Part shown: positions 15,410-23,729 of the stretch, piece after piece
Layout of the letters: each line of letters opens with the position of its first letter
Position numbering within the stretch: position 1 is the stretch's first letter
NCBI GenBank assembly: GCA_002816705.1
Contig: MUCK01000047.1
Location: 1 to 47,511, forward strand
Direction: 5' to 3'
DNA: 47,511 nucleotides
DNA from: SAR202 cluster bacterium Casp-Chloro-G4
GTDB taxonomy: Bacteria; Chloroflexota; Dehalococcoidia; Lucifugimonadales; JADFKI01
Program-made: the position numbers and the translations under genes
Notes under the pieces: model-generated
The model's database searches: none
What the model saw: the letters and a program-made list of their open reading frames with translations, nothing else
Told to the model about the DNA's origin: nothing

Positions 15410-16609
15410 CTACGCCAGGACCTTTGCGACTCTATCCAAAATCTCGTGGCCTACCTCGTACTTGGTTAGCAGAGGCAACTCAGTGGTCCGGCCTTCCCTA
15501 TCCACTAGGGTAACCCTGTTTGTATCCGTTCCGAAACCACTATCGGGTGCCGTGATGTTATTGGCAACTATGAGGTGCAGTCCTTTGCTCACAAGCTTGG
15601 ACTGAGCATTAGCTATGAGGTCTTCGCTCTCGGCAGCGAATCCGACTTTAATCAGACCTTCTCCGGAAATCTCCGCGAGGATGTCGGGGTTTTTAACCAG
15701 GTCGATGCTCCAGGTATCGGAATCACCCTTTTTCAGCTTGTGGTCTGCAGTCTCTGTGGGACGCCAATCCGCCACCGCCGCGGCCATAATTAGCGCGTCG
15801 GCGTTGGAGCACTGATGAAGCAGGGCACTACGCATCTCCAAAGCAGTACGCACCTTGATGACGTTGACGCCATAGGGGTCTTCCAGAGCAGTGGGCGTGG
15901 TGACCAGCGATACGTCGGCGCCCCGATCTCGGGCGGCCTCGGCCAATGCGTATCCCATCTTGCCCGTTGAGTGGTTGGCAATAACACGTACCGGGTCGAT
16001 AGGCTCCTGCGTACCCCCAGCGCTGACCACAACCTTTCGATTGGCAAGGTCCCCGTCACGCCCGAGCACGACCTTGATGCAGCCAAGAAGGTCAGGTGTT
16101 TCCAGCATTCGGCCCAGTCCAATAAGTCCCGATGCCAATCTACCGGAGGCAGGCCCGGCGATTATGTAACCTCGGCCCTGCAGTGCGGCCACGTTTTGCT
16201 GAGTTGCTGCATTTTCGTACATATTGGCATCCATAGCCGGAGCGACGATGACCGGCGCTCGGGTAGCCAGGACAGTAGTCGTGACGGGATCGTCCGCTAA
16301 ACCGTGAGCCAGCTTGGCGATAGTGTTCGCCGTAGCAGGGGCAACTATCACTACGTCAGCCCGCTCCGCTACGGCCACGTGGTTAATACTAAGCTCCGAT
16401 TCCGGAGCGAATATATCGGTGATAACGGGCCGGTGTGTAATGCTTCGAAAGGTTAACGGCGCAAGGAACTTGGTCGCCTCGGGTGTCATTAGTACGTCTA
16501 CCAGCGCGCCGGCCTGTGTGAGTTTGCTGGCCAAATCGACGGACTTGTAGCAGGCAATGCTTCCCGTCACGCCAAGGGCAATGTGCCTATTTTCCAGAGG
16601 GTTAGGCAT
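15410..16609 (-). CDS. coaBC: Bifunctional phosphopantothenoylcysteine decarboxylase / phosphopantothenate-cysteine ligase
   Basis: A 399-aa CoaBC (Dfp) making 4-phosphopantetheine for CoA. The N-terminal flavoprotein domain (1-180) has GVTGSIACYK, His77 in INHVAV at the catalytic histidine position, and PAMDANMY at 124-131. The C-terminal ligase domain (from about 190) has VVVSAGGTQEPIDPVR, NHSTGKMGYALAEAA, AAAVADWRP, KLKKG and NNITAPDSGFG. Two decarboxylase residues differ from E. coli: the Asn of P-x-M-N-x-x-M is Asp127, and the ACG cysteine of the clamp is Ser160 in LASGLIGLGRM. The first substitution is common outside proteobacteria. coaX lies next upstream on the same strand. Confidence 0.95.
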   Translation of the reverse strand: MPNPLENRHIALGVTGSIACYKSVDLASKLTQAGALVDVLMTPEATKFLAPLTFRSITHRPVITDIFAPESELSINHVAVAERADVVIVAPATANTIAKLAHGLADDPVTTTVLATRAPVIVAPAMDANMYENAATQQNVAALQGRGYIIAGPASGRLASGLIGLGRMLETPDLLGCIKVVLGRDGDLANRKVVVSAGGTQEPIDPVRVIANHSTGKMGYALAEAARDRGADVSLVTTPTALEDPYGVNVIKVRTALEMRSALLHQCSNADALIMAAAVADWRPTETADHKLKKGDSDTWSIDLVKNPDILAEISGEGLIKVGFAAESEDLIANAQSKLVSKGLHLIVANNITAPDSGFGTDTNRVTLVDREGRTTELPLLTKYEVGHEILDRVAKVLA

Positions 16610-16681
16610 TTCTTAGATATCCTTGCATCCGCTTACTGACATTGCCACGGGGTCAACATGAAGGTGTGAATGAGCCGCCAA

Positions 16682-17446
16682 TTAAGAATTCATCTCGTGA
16701 ATCAAACGAAGGCCAGTGAGCGTAAGGTCGGGGTCAACAGCGTCGAATACGCCTGCCTCCTGTGCCACAACAGGGGCGAGGCCTCCGGTTGCCACGACCT
16801 TGGCGCCACCGCCCAGCTCTCGGTCGAACCTGCCTACCATGCCTTTGACCAGCTCGGCGTATCCCAGCACCAGCCCCGACTGAATTGCGTGGACCGTGTT
16901 CTTGCCAATGGCCACACCTGGGCTTACCAACTCAACGCGCCTCAACTGGGAAGTCGTGTGAAATAAGGCATCGGCGGCAATGGCCATACCAGGGGCAATG
17001 GCTCCGCCCAGGTAATTCCCATCCCCCGTAACAGCGTCGAATACGGTCGCGGTGCCCATGTCGACAACGATAACGGGACCACCATACATTTTGAGTGCTG
17101 CTGCTGCGTCTACAATTCTGTCAGCGCCAACGTCCCTGGGATTATCGTAGAGTATTCGAATGCCAGTCTTGGTTCCCGCGCCAACTACCAGCGGTTCGAT
17201 TTTGAAATAAGTCCTGCAGAGCTCTAGGAATACGGGTGTCAGAGGTGGAACTACGCTACAGACCGCCACAGCATCCACATTCGATGAGTCCATGCCCTTA
17301 AGACCGAGCAGTTGGTTCAAGAGAATCCCGTACTCGTCCGGCATCTTGGAGGCGTCTGTGGCCACCCGCCAGGTCGCGTGAATATTATCACCCTGGAAAA
17401 TTCCCAGGGTGATATTGGTATTCCCTATGTCTAGCGCAAGAAGCAT
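16682..17446 (-). CDS. coaX: Type III pantothenate kinase
   Basis: A 254-aa CoaX, the ASKHA-fold kinase that phosphorylates pantothenate in the first committed step of CoA synthesis. N-terminal LLALDIGNTN is the phosphate-1 motif. NVDAVAVCSVVPPL, DNPRDVGADRIVDAAAA and IVVDMGTATVFDAV are the further ASKHA elements. GGAIAPGM and VVATGGLAP complete the pattern. Full length. coaBC follows 72 nt downstream, so two CoA steps are encoded together. The type III enzyme is not feedback-inhibited by CoA in characterised cases and needs a monovalent cation. Confidence 0.95.
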   Translation of the reverse strand: MLLALDIGNTNITLGIFQGDNIHATWRVATDASKMPDEYGILLNQLLGLKGMDSSNVDAVAVCSVVPPLTPVFLELCRTYFKIEPLVVGAGTKTGIRILYDNPRDVGADRIVDAAAALKMYGGPVIVVDMGTATVFDAVTGDGNYLGGAIAPGMAIAADALFHTTSQLRRVELVSPGVAIGKNTVHAIQSGLVLGYAELVKGMVGRFDRELGGGAKVVATGGLAPVVAQEAGVFDAVDPDLTLTGLRLIHEMNS

Positions 17447-17607
17447 CGTCAGGACTCACAGTTCCCTTGGTCGAATGTCCAGGCCTACAGGTTCAGGCTA
17501 TAGATAAACCGATTCGTCCTAACTTCCGAAGAAGGTGATACTCGGCGGCTACGCACAAAAGCGCGGCCTGCCTTTAGACAGACTCAGAGCGAACGATTTT
17601 TCTTTGC

Positions 17608-17635
17608 CACGTTCACGGTGAGCTTGTCGAACCAC
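17608..17635. repeat. Second copy of the TTCGACA-type intergenic element (one arm)
   Basis: ACGTTCACGGTGAGCTTGTC and the GAACCAC that follows match the right arm of the element at 4712-4769, ACGCTCGTGGTGAGCCTGTC plus GAACCAC. It lies in the 228-nt gap between coaX and the NYN gene. Only one arm is clear here. Confidence 0.45.
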
Positions 17636-17675
17636 ATGCCAATTCACGAACTAAGTTGCCAGGCCGAATCCAGCG

Positions 17676-18920
17676 CTATTTCTTAACAATGGTATTCCCC
17701 TCGCGTCGCCAATTGAGTTGCAGTAGTTTACTGGCTCCAAGAAGCTTGTCCAGTGAAGGGAACTGTGATGAGCTTAGCTTATCCACCTTCAGGGCCTTGG
17801 CAGCGTCCGTGGCTGCTGCTCTTCCCGAAATGGTATTGCGTTGACGTCTAGTCCACGCAGCATCTACTTCGCGCTCCCAGTTCAGGCCCGATGACCCATA
17901 AGAGGCACCATTCGTTGGGACGACTACAGGCCTCTCTTCCTCGTCTGGTTCAACAGGAGCCGTCTCCTCCTCTATCATTGCGGGAGGGGGCACCTGTTCA
18001 GACACGGACGCAGGGGGAACTGCCTGTTCCTCAACAACAGGTGAGGTTTCTATTGGGAGGGGCTGTCGTTGCCCTCGACCTCGTCGCTGCGGGCCCCGCT
18101 GTCCATTAGATTCTGGCTGTTCTTGAGGATCTGGAGAAGGAGACCCGGCCTGGTCCCTCCCCTGTTTTGTTGCGACCTGAACATCTCCGCCATTTTGAGG
18201 ACGGTTAATTTCAATTTCACTGCTGGCTTCCAAGAACTGTATGAACGTTCGGAACCCCAGCACTCTGTAGTCAAATCCAGGGTCTATGCGCCGCATTGTC
18301 TGGTACAGCTTGGACCCTGCAACATATCCAAGGTCGTCCATGGAGGCCTCGTAGGCACGCATTACCAGAGATGTCTCACCCGAATTCGAAACGGACGATG
18401 TATCGTCGCTATCGGTCGGCCTAAAAGCAGCCGCAGCGTTACGCCTACGGGCGGGCTGCGCCACCACAGGTGGGCGTCGCTTCGTGACATCGTCAAGAAA
18501 GATGTACCTGTCGCAACTGCGAATCAGTGTGGAGGAAGTGGCCTCTCTTCGGCCTGAGCCTATAACAGTCTTGCCTGAAGAGCGTAATTTGCCCACCAGG
18601 GGAACAAAGTCGCTGTCGGATGACACGATTACAAAGGTGTCGATAGGGGAGGTATGGAATAGATCGATGGCTTCAATAGTTAGGCGTATGTCGCTGGAGT
18701 TCTTGCCCGACCTGTTAGACCGGTACTGGTGCACAGCTTCGATGCCTTGCTCGATGAGCTGCTCTTGCTTGCCTCGCTGTACCGACCAGTCCCCGTAAGC
18801 CCTCTTGATGATTATGCGACCAACGTCAGAAAGCTGATCCAGCAGGTACTGGATAGCATCCAGGCCCACGTTTTCGAAGTCAATTAATACCGCTACATTC
18901 GCGTCTGCCAATATTTTCAC
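17676..18920 (-). CDS. NYN-domain putative RNase with LOTUS/OST-HTH domains
   Basis: A 414-aa protein. Residues 8-145 form a LabA/DUF88-type NYN (PIN-like) domain with a visible acidic set: Asp14 and Asn17 in LIDFENVG, Asp77 in NSSDIRL, Asp102 and Asp104 in SSDSDF. Residues about 182-240 (SLVMRAYEASMDDLGYVAGS onward, with FIQFLEASSEIEI) read as a LOTUS/OST-HTH RNA-binding domain. A Pro/Gln/Glu-rich linker with an RRGRGQR patch spans about 245-340. The last 70 residues resemble a second, more degenerate LOTUS domain. Known family logic: RNA or RNA-DNA hybrid (G-quadruplex for LOTUS) recognition coupled to NYN cleavage. The start is GTG 18920, with AAGG upstream. No operon partner. Confidence 0.82.
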   Translation of the reverse strand: MKILADANVAVLIDFENVGLDAIQYLLDQLSDVGRIIIKRAYGDWSVQRGKQEQLIEQGIEAVHQYRSNRSGKNSSDIRLTIEAIDLFHTSPIDTFVIVSSDSDFVPLVGKLRSSGKTVIGSGRREATSSTLIRSCDRYIFLDDVTKRRPPVVAQPARRRNAAAAFRPTDSDDTSSVSNSGETSLVMRAYEASMDDLGYVAGSKLYQTMRRIDPGFDYRVLGFRTFIQFLEASSEIEINRPQNGGDVQVATKQGRDQAGSPSPDPQEQPESNGQRGPQRRGRGQRQPLPIETSPVVEEQAVPPASVSEQVPPPAMIEEETAPVEPDEEERPVVVPTNGASYGSSGLNWEREVDAAWTRRQRNTISGRAAATDAAKALKVDKLSSSQFPSLDKLLGASKLLQLNWRREGNTIVKK

Positions 18921-19043
18921 TTAAAGGCCAAATGACCTTGTTTCAAGTCCTATTATTACAACGTAAATTATAGCACCAAGCACCACAACCCGCTGCATCA
19001 GGCAATACAGGGAAACAGGCCCAAATCGCTATAAGACGCCTGC

Positions 19044-19874
19044 TCACGACTGCCCGGTATTCGAGGTGTTGGCCGCGCGATCGTTTCGAAGGTATGCCAA
19101 CCAGTAGACGCCTGCCACCAGCAGCGTGCCACCCAAGACATTGCCTAACGTGACGGCGACGAGATTCACCACGGCCCCGGTCACCAGATAGCCAGACTGA
19201 AAGCCGTCCAGTGCAATCGCGTAGGGCAGGAAGAACCAGTTGGCTATGGAATGTTCAAACCCTATGGTAACAAAGGCCGTGATGGGGAAGATAATAGCCA
19301 GGATCTTGTCTGTAACCGTCCTGCCGCCTAGCGTCAGCCATACCGCAAGGCATACCAGGGCATTGCATAAAACGCCAAGGGCGAAGGCCTGCAGCGGGTC
19401 CAGCATAGCCTTGCTTTCGCCAATTGCCTTGGCCGTTTCTCCGACCGCGCCGCCGCCGAAACCATCCACGCCTGCGGCTAGCACTAAGACCACCGTACCT
19501 ATGCAACCGGCCACGTTTCCGACGTACACTAAAACCCAGTTCCGAAGTAGCTCCGGAAAAGTAATAAGCCGCGACGCCCACGCCATGGACACCAGGTTGT
19601 TCCCTGTGAAAAGTTCTGCCCCGGCAACGACGACGAGGACCAGCCCGAGACTAAATGCCAGGCCTCCCAGGAGCCTCGTCGCCCCAAAGCCCAGGGAAGT
19701 GCCGGTCACCACGACCATAAAGAACACTGCCCCCAGGCTGATGAAAGCGCCCGCCAACACGCTCAGAACCAGTATCGTTAACGCGTCGCCTCTGGCCTTG
19801 GCTACGCCCAGCGCCCGGACCTTGTCCGCGATCTCTCGCGGTGTGTAGGCGTCCGTTATGGCCGATGAAAGCAT
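19044..19874 (-). CDS. Formate/nitrite transporter family channel
   Basis: A 276-aa FNT-family membrane channel with six hydrophobic segments. Hallmarks are GAELFTGNN in the middle and GFEHSIANWFFLP, which carries the central-pore histidine; CNALVCLAVWLTL is the third typical block. Family members move formate, nitrite, hydrosulfide or lactate as the protonated acid. No formate dehydrogenase, nitrite reductase or pyruvate formate-lyase gene is nearby to decide among them. I prefer ATG 19874, with GGGGA upstream, over a TTG two codons earlier. Monocistronic; the LLM gene is upstream on the same strand after a 48-nt gap. Confidence 0.92.
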   Translation of the reverse strand: MLSSAITDAYTPREIADKVRALGVAKARGDALTILVLSVLAGAFISLGAVFFMVVVTGTSLGFGATRLLGGLAFSLGLVLVVVAGAELFTGNNLVSMAWASRLITFPELLRNWVLVYVGNVAGCIGTVVLVLAAGVDGFGGGAVGETAKAIGESKAMLDPLQAFALGVLCNALVCLAVWLTLGGRTVTDKILAIIFPITAFVTIGFEHSIANWFFLPYAIALDGFQSGYLVTGAVVNLVAVTLGNVLGGTLLVAGVYWLAYLRNDRAANTSNTGQS

Positions 19875-19922
19875 TCGCAAATCCCCTTTGCATGAATATG
19901 GTGCCAGATCTTATGCCTCTTG

Positions 19923-20972
19923 CTAAGAAAAAGCGGGAGCAACCTCCTCACAAAACAGGCGAAGAGACCTGGCTATTTTCTCCCTGGGAATTAGTTCGCC
20001 GGCGTTAAGCTCGGCAACAACACCACTAAAATGAAGGGTCTCTTTCAAATGGTGAAGCTGTTCGATAACCATTTCCGAGGTGCCAACCAGTGCTTTACTG
20101 CCCATTACGTTTTGCCACGTCAGGTCTGCCAACTGCTGGCCACGCTCGGACCGGGCCTCCGAGGCGACCGAACCTACCCTCGTGGCAGAAGCGGAGAGCT
20201 GGCCACCAAGGCGCCTGAACTGTCGCATAAAGCTATCCTCAGCCTCAGCGATGGCATGCTCCTTGGTATCGGCAACGTAGACTGGTATCCGAATCGAAAT
20301 ATCCACTGGCCCGGGATGTCCCGCGTCCTTCCAGGCCTGTTTGTAATCAGCCACCTGCTCTGCCACCGCGTCCAAACCGAGGCTTCGAACGCCAATGAAG
20401 ATTGGGAAGCCCATCTTGGCGATAATAGGGAAGGTGTCCGATGTGGTTGCAGCGATACGTACCGGAGGATGTGGAGACTGAAGCGGCTTGGGCACCAGGC
20501 AAACGTCGTTGTACGAAAAGTAGTTGCCCTGGTGGGAGAAACGCTCTTGGGTCCAAGCCTTCACGATAATTTCCAGGTATTCGAAAAATCGTTCCCGGCT
20601 CTCAGCATACGACATGCCGTAGCCTTCATAAGAACCTGGAAGGCCGCTCCTACCGACTCCGAATTGGAACCTACCCTGGCTAATCTGGTCGATGGTTGCG
20701 GTCTCTTCAGCCATCCTGAGCGGATTGCCCAAAGGGAGAATGCTTACGGCAGTGCCTATCTTGAGTCTTTTAGTCCGGGCCGCAATAGCAGCCGCTATGG
20801 AGTGCGGCGAAGATAGCACAGACCTGCCGGGGTTGAAGTGAGACTCGGATAGCCAGACCCCGTCTAGACCCAGGCTTTCGGCCTGCTCAATGTGATCAAA
20901 TGACTCCTGAAATGCGTCGGCAAAGCTGCTGCCCTCCCGGCGGTGAAACTCGACGAATGACCCGAACTCCAA
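19923..20972 (-). CDS. LLM-class flavin-dependent oxidoreductase (luciferase-like)
   Basis: A 349-aa bacterial luciferase-like TIM barrel. Supporting segments are AESLGLDGVWLSESHF, IGTAVSILPLGNPLRMAEETATIDQISQGRFQFGVGRSG (spread over 72-110) and the C-terminal GTSEMVIEQLHHL. These match the class A/LuxA-like FMN- or F420-dependent group. Members include alkane, nitrilotriacetate and sulfonate monooxygenases. The pattern is closest to the FMN-dependent monooxygenase subgroup, but the reductant and substrate are not decidable. The start is TTG 20972 after AAGGAGAG. No flavin reductase partner lies beside it. Confidence 0.87.
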   Translation of the reverse strand: MEFGSFVEFHRREGSSFADAFQESFDHIEQAESLGLDGVWLSESHFNPGRSVLSSPHSIAAAIAARTKRLKIGTAVSILPLGNPLRMAEETATIDQISQGRFQFGVGRSGLPGSYEGYGMSYAESRERFFEYLEIIVKAWTQERFSHQGNYFSYNDVCLVPKPLQSPHPPVRIAATTSDTFPIIAKMGFPIFIGVRSLGLDAVAEQVADYKQAWKDAGHPGPVDISIRIPVYVADTKEHAIAEAEDSFMRQFRRLGGQLSASATRVGSVASEARSERGQQLADLTWQNVMGSKALVGTSEMVIEQLHHLKETLHFSGVVAELNAGELIPREKIARSLRLFCEEVAPAFS

Positions 20973-21082
20973 GGATGCTCTCCTTCAGGCGAGTGTTGGG
21001 GCTGGCGTAAAACGAAAAGACAAATTTTAAGCCAAGGCTACCCCCTTGAGACGTTTCGGGTCAAGACTATCATGCCGACGTG

Positions 21083-22333
21083 TTAGATAAAGCCCCGCAT
21101 TTTTGCTACCTTGGCGACTCGCCCAACGCCAATCAAGAAGGCGGCTTCTCGCAAGGTAATTCGCTCGGATGCGGCCTTTTCCTTCACCGCTATGTATGCG
21201 CGAGTCATGATCTTATTTAGTTCGTCATTAACTCTTTCCATGTCCCACTGGTGCTGGTAGAAGTTCTGGGTCCATTCGAAATAGGAGACGATAACGCCAC
21301 CGGCATTGGCCAGTATATCTGGAATCACTGTGACCCCTGCGGCATTCAATATTTCATCCGCCTCCGGCGTTAAAGGGTGGTTAGCGGCCTCCACAACGAC
21401 CCTGGCCCTTACCTTGGGTGCATTGTCCCGGTGAATGACCTTGTCGATAGCAGCCGGCACCAGGAACTCGCAATCCAACTCCAGCAATTCCTCATTTGTA
21501 ACGCGGTCACCATTTGGAAAGGTAGATACCGTACGGCAAGATTCCTTGTGCTGCACCAGCGCGTTCACATCAATTCCATTAGGATTGTATATGCCGCCAT
21601 CTACATCACTTACGCCAATAACCTTGCAGCCCATTTCCCCCAACAGCCGTACCGTCCACGACCCGACCTGCCCGAAGCCCTGCACTACGATTCGAGCCCC
21701 ATCCGGCGAAATCCCAAGGTCTTTGGCGGCCTCCCGCAGCACATAGACTGCGCCTCGGCCGGTAGCCGAATCCCGCCCTACAGAGCCCCCAAGCTCTACG
21801 GGCTTCCCCGTTACTACACCAGGCGTGTAGCCGTGTACCTGGCCGTAGGTGTCCATCATCCAGGCCATAGTCTGAGAATTAGTTCCCAGGTCCGGCGCGG
21901 GAATATCCCGGTTCACCCCCAGCAGGTGCTCTATCTGCAGGGTGTAGCGTCGGGTAAGACGATTCAATTCTCCCTCGCTCATGGTCCGTGGATCACACTG
22001 GATACCCCCCTTGGCGCCGCCAAATGGAATGTCCACCAGCGCATTCTTCCACGTCATTAGCGACGCCAGTGCTCTGACCTCTTCCTGGTCCGCCAGCGGG
22101 TGGTACCGCACTCCGCCCTTGTATGGACCGCGCGCTCCGTTATGTTGCACGCGATACCCTGTGTAGACTTTGATATCGCCTTCGTCGGTTCTGATGGGCA
22201 CCGAAACCTGAAGCTCTCTCCACGGCCTACGCAGCATCTCCCTCACGCCGTCTTCCAGCCCAAGACGCTCAGCAGCGCGATCGAAGAAGACATTTACCTC
22301 CTCGTAGACTGTAATTTCCTTTGAACCCAACAT
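21083..22333 (-). CDS. gdhA: Glutamate dehydrogenase (Glu/Leu/Phe/Val dehydrogenase family)
   Basis: A 416-aa oxidative/assimilatory glutamate dehydrogenase. The glutamate pocket is visible in GPYKGGVRYHP (70-79) and the catalytic block LVDIPFGGAKGGI with Lys108. The Rossmann dinucleotide motif is VVQGFGQVGSW. The C-terminal ILANAGGVIVSYFEWTQN is typical of hexameric GDH of the 420-aa class. Cofactor preference cannot be fixed, although Asp at the end of the second strand (VSDVDGG) leans to NAD(H). ATG 22333 has GGAGG 6 nt upstream. Monocistronic. Confidence 0.94.
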   Translation of the reverse strand: MLGSKEITVYEEVNVFFDRAAERLGLEDGVREMLRRPWRELQVSVPIRTDEGDIKVYTGYRVQHNGARGPYKGGVRYHPLADQEEVRALASLMTWKNALVDIPFGGAKGGIQCDPRTMSEGELNRLTRRYTLQIEHLLGVNRDIPAPDLGTNSQTMAWMMDTYGQVHGYTPGVVTGKPVELGGSVGRDSATGRGAVYVLREAAKDLGISPDGARIVVQGFGQVGSWTVRLLGEMGCKVIGVSDVDGGIYNPNGIDVNALVQHKESCRTVSTFPNGDRVTNEELLELDCEFLVPAAIDKVIHRDNAPKVRARVVVEAANHPLTPEADEILNAAGVTVIPDILANAGGVIVSYFEWTQNFYQHQWDMERVNDELNKIMTRAYIAVKEKAASERITLREAAFLIGVGRVAKVAKMRGFI

Positions 22334-22746
22334 CTCTCGCCTCCAAATACGTTTCGTAATTTCTAATTTGAGTTAATGCCCAATGAATCCCTACGCTCTT
22401 GGAATAAACCGACCATTGCCGCCGCCAATCAAAGCAGCACGGCCAAATAGTCCACATGGCGTCACAGAAGCGCGAAAAGCAGTAATCTACCCCCTTACGA
22501 AGCCCGTGGTGTCCAACCAATTAGATTACGGAAATCCTATGGAGATTTATGTTCTCGTAAACCCGATGTTTTCGCCGATTGCAGCACCCGCAGCCAGCGT
22601 CAATCGACTCGCAAACACAAAAGGCACGCTTTTCTAACAGAAAACACTACATGCGTACGCTATAGTTTATATAGGTAATACCTGATTGATGTTTTGGAAT
22701 ATGTTTCCGTGGCGGGTCTAAGTTCTTCAGGTTGAAGGAGCCTCTA
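22334..22746. other. 413-nt gap between divergent gdhA and lipoprotein genes
   Basis: It holds upstream sequences of both genes. A TATAGT (22661-22666) followed by a short AT-rich stretch and the palindrome AGGTAATACCT (22673-22683) could be a -10 element with an operator for the lipoprotein gene. No good -35 is seen. An 84-codon plus-strand frame (22383-22637) has no recognisable domain and I do not support it as a gene. No tRNA-like structure noticed. Confidence 0.35.
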
Positions 22747-23646
22747 ATGGGGCGAATGTGGACCAAAATTTTGGCTGCCAACGGAGGCCCTACGATCTGG
22801 GGGGGCCTGCCTCGCCGCTTGTCCACCATAGTCTTCCTGATGTTGGCGCTGCTTGTTGGCGCTTGCACGCCGAGTTCCGCACAGGGCGCAATACACGACG
22901 ACACTTTCAGTGTTGGATCGTCTCCAAAGCTGCTGGTTGAGAGTGACGGCGGACGCGTGGATGTGCGCGCCGGTCCACCCGGCGTCATCGTAGTCCAGTC
23001 CTCGATTCAAAACCCGGAAAAGCTGGAGTACGAAGTCAGGCGGGAAGGCGACACCATTATCATCGCTGCGAAACAGCATCCTGGGCTTCGTAACCTGGCC
23101 AAGTTAAATATCCCCAGCGCAGATATTATTATCACCGCGCCAAGCACCACGTTTATAGACCTCATTACTAATGACGGAGACGTGGAAATTTCGGGCATGC
23201 AGGCCTCAGGCAACCTGGTAACCTCCAATGGAGGAATCACCTTGGAGGACGTCAGCGGCAATTTCAACGGCGGCACTACCAACGGGGGAATTAGCATCGA
23301 CTCTATGATAGGCAATGCCTCCCTGGAAACCACCAACGGCACAGTGAGGGTGGAGCGCGGCAAGGGCGCCTTCGAACTGGCAACGAGAAGCGGCACCATT
23401 TACTTTCAGGGGGAGCTTACGCCTGGCGGCAAGAACGGCTTCCTCACATCCAACGGCAACGTAGTGGTGAAGCTAGACGGCGACCCCAGTCTGAGGGTTC
23501 TGGCGTCGGCCACAAACGGCAGCGCAGTCAGCAGCCTCGCCCTGGCGGCAGGCACAGCGGACGACAAAAACTTCTCGGGCATCATAGGATTGGGAGAGGC
23601 AGAGCTGGTGATAAATGCAGCTAACGGGACAGTTACGCTGGAGTGA
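22747..23646 (+). CDS. DUF4097-like beta-helical lipoprotein
   Basis: A 299-aa exported lipoprotein. After a basic N-region (PRRLS) comes a hydrophobic segment ending in the lipobox LLVGAC with Cys40. The mature part is built from repeating N-G-(G/D/T)-x-(I/V) turns: TNDGDVEISG, SNGGITLEDVSG, TNGGISIDSM, TNGTVRVE, SGTIYF, SNGNVVVKLDG, ANGTVTLE. This is the right-handed beta-helix signature of DUF4097/DUF4098 (adhesin-like) proteins. Function of this family is unknown; some copies lie near envelope-stress genes. ATG 22747 follows GAAGGAG at 6 nt. It converges with the trehalose-phosphate synthase gene. Confidence 0.8.
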   Translation: MGRMWTKILAANGGPTIWGGLPRRLSTIVFLMLALLVGACTPSSAQGAIHDDTFSVGSSPKLLVESDGGRVDVRAGPPGVIVVQSSIQNPEKLEYEVRREGDTIIIAAKQHPGLRNLAKLNIPSADIIITAPSTTFIDLITNDGDVEISGMQASGNLVTSNGGITLEDVSGNFNGGTTNGGISIDSMIGNASLETTNGTVRVERGKGAFELATRSGTIYFQGELTPGGKNGFLTSNGNVVVKLDGDPSLRVLASATNGSAVSSLALAAGTADDKNFSGIIGLGEAELVINAANGTVTLE

Positions 23647-23729
23647 TGAGGCTCTCGCCGCCCGAAATGATTACGATAATCTTCAGGTCTCGGGCAAACC
23701 TCATCTGGCCTCATCGGCTTTAGGCAGGT

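Noticed and set aside
22383-22637. 84-codon plus-strand frame in the gap upstream of gdhA
   Set aside because: No ribosome-binding site, no recognisable domain, Pro/Ala-rich composition as in chance frames; lies in a region expected to hold promoters.
23645-23716. GATGAGG ... CCTCATC inverted repeat between the DUF4097 and otsA genes as a terminator
   Set aside because: Arms are 7 bp with a loop of more than 50 nt and no T-run.
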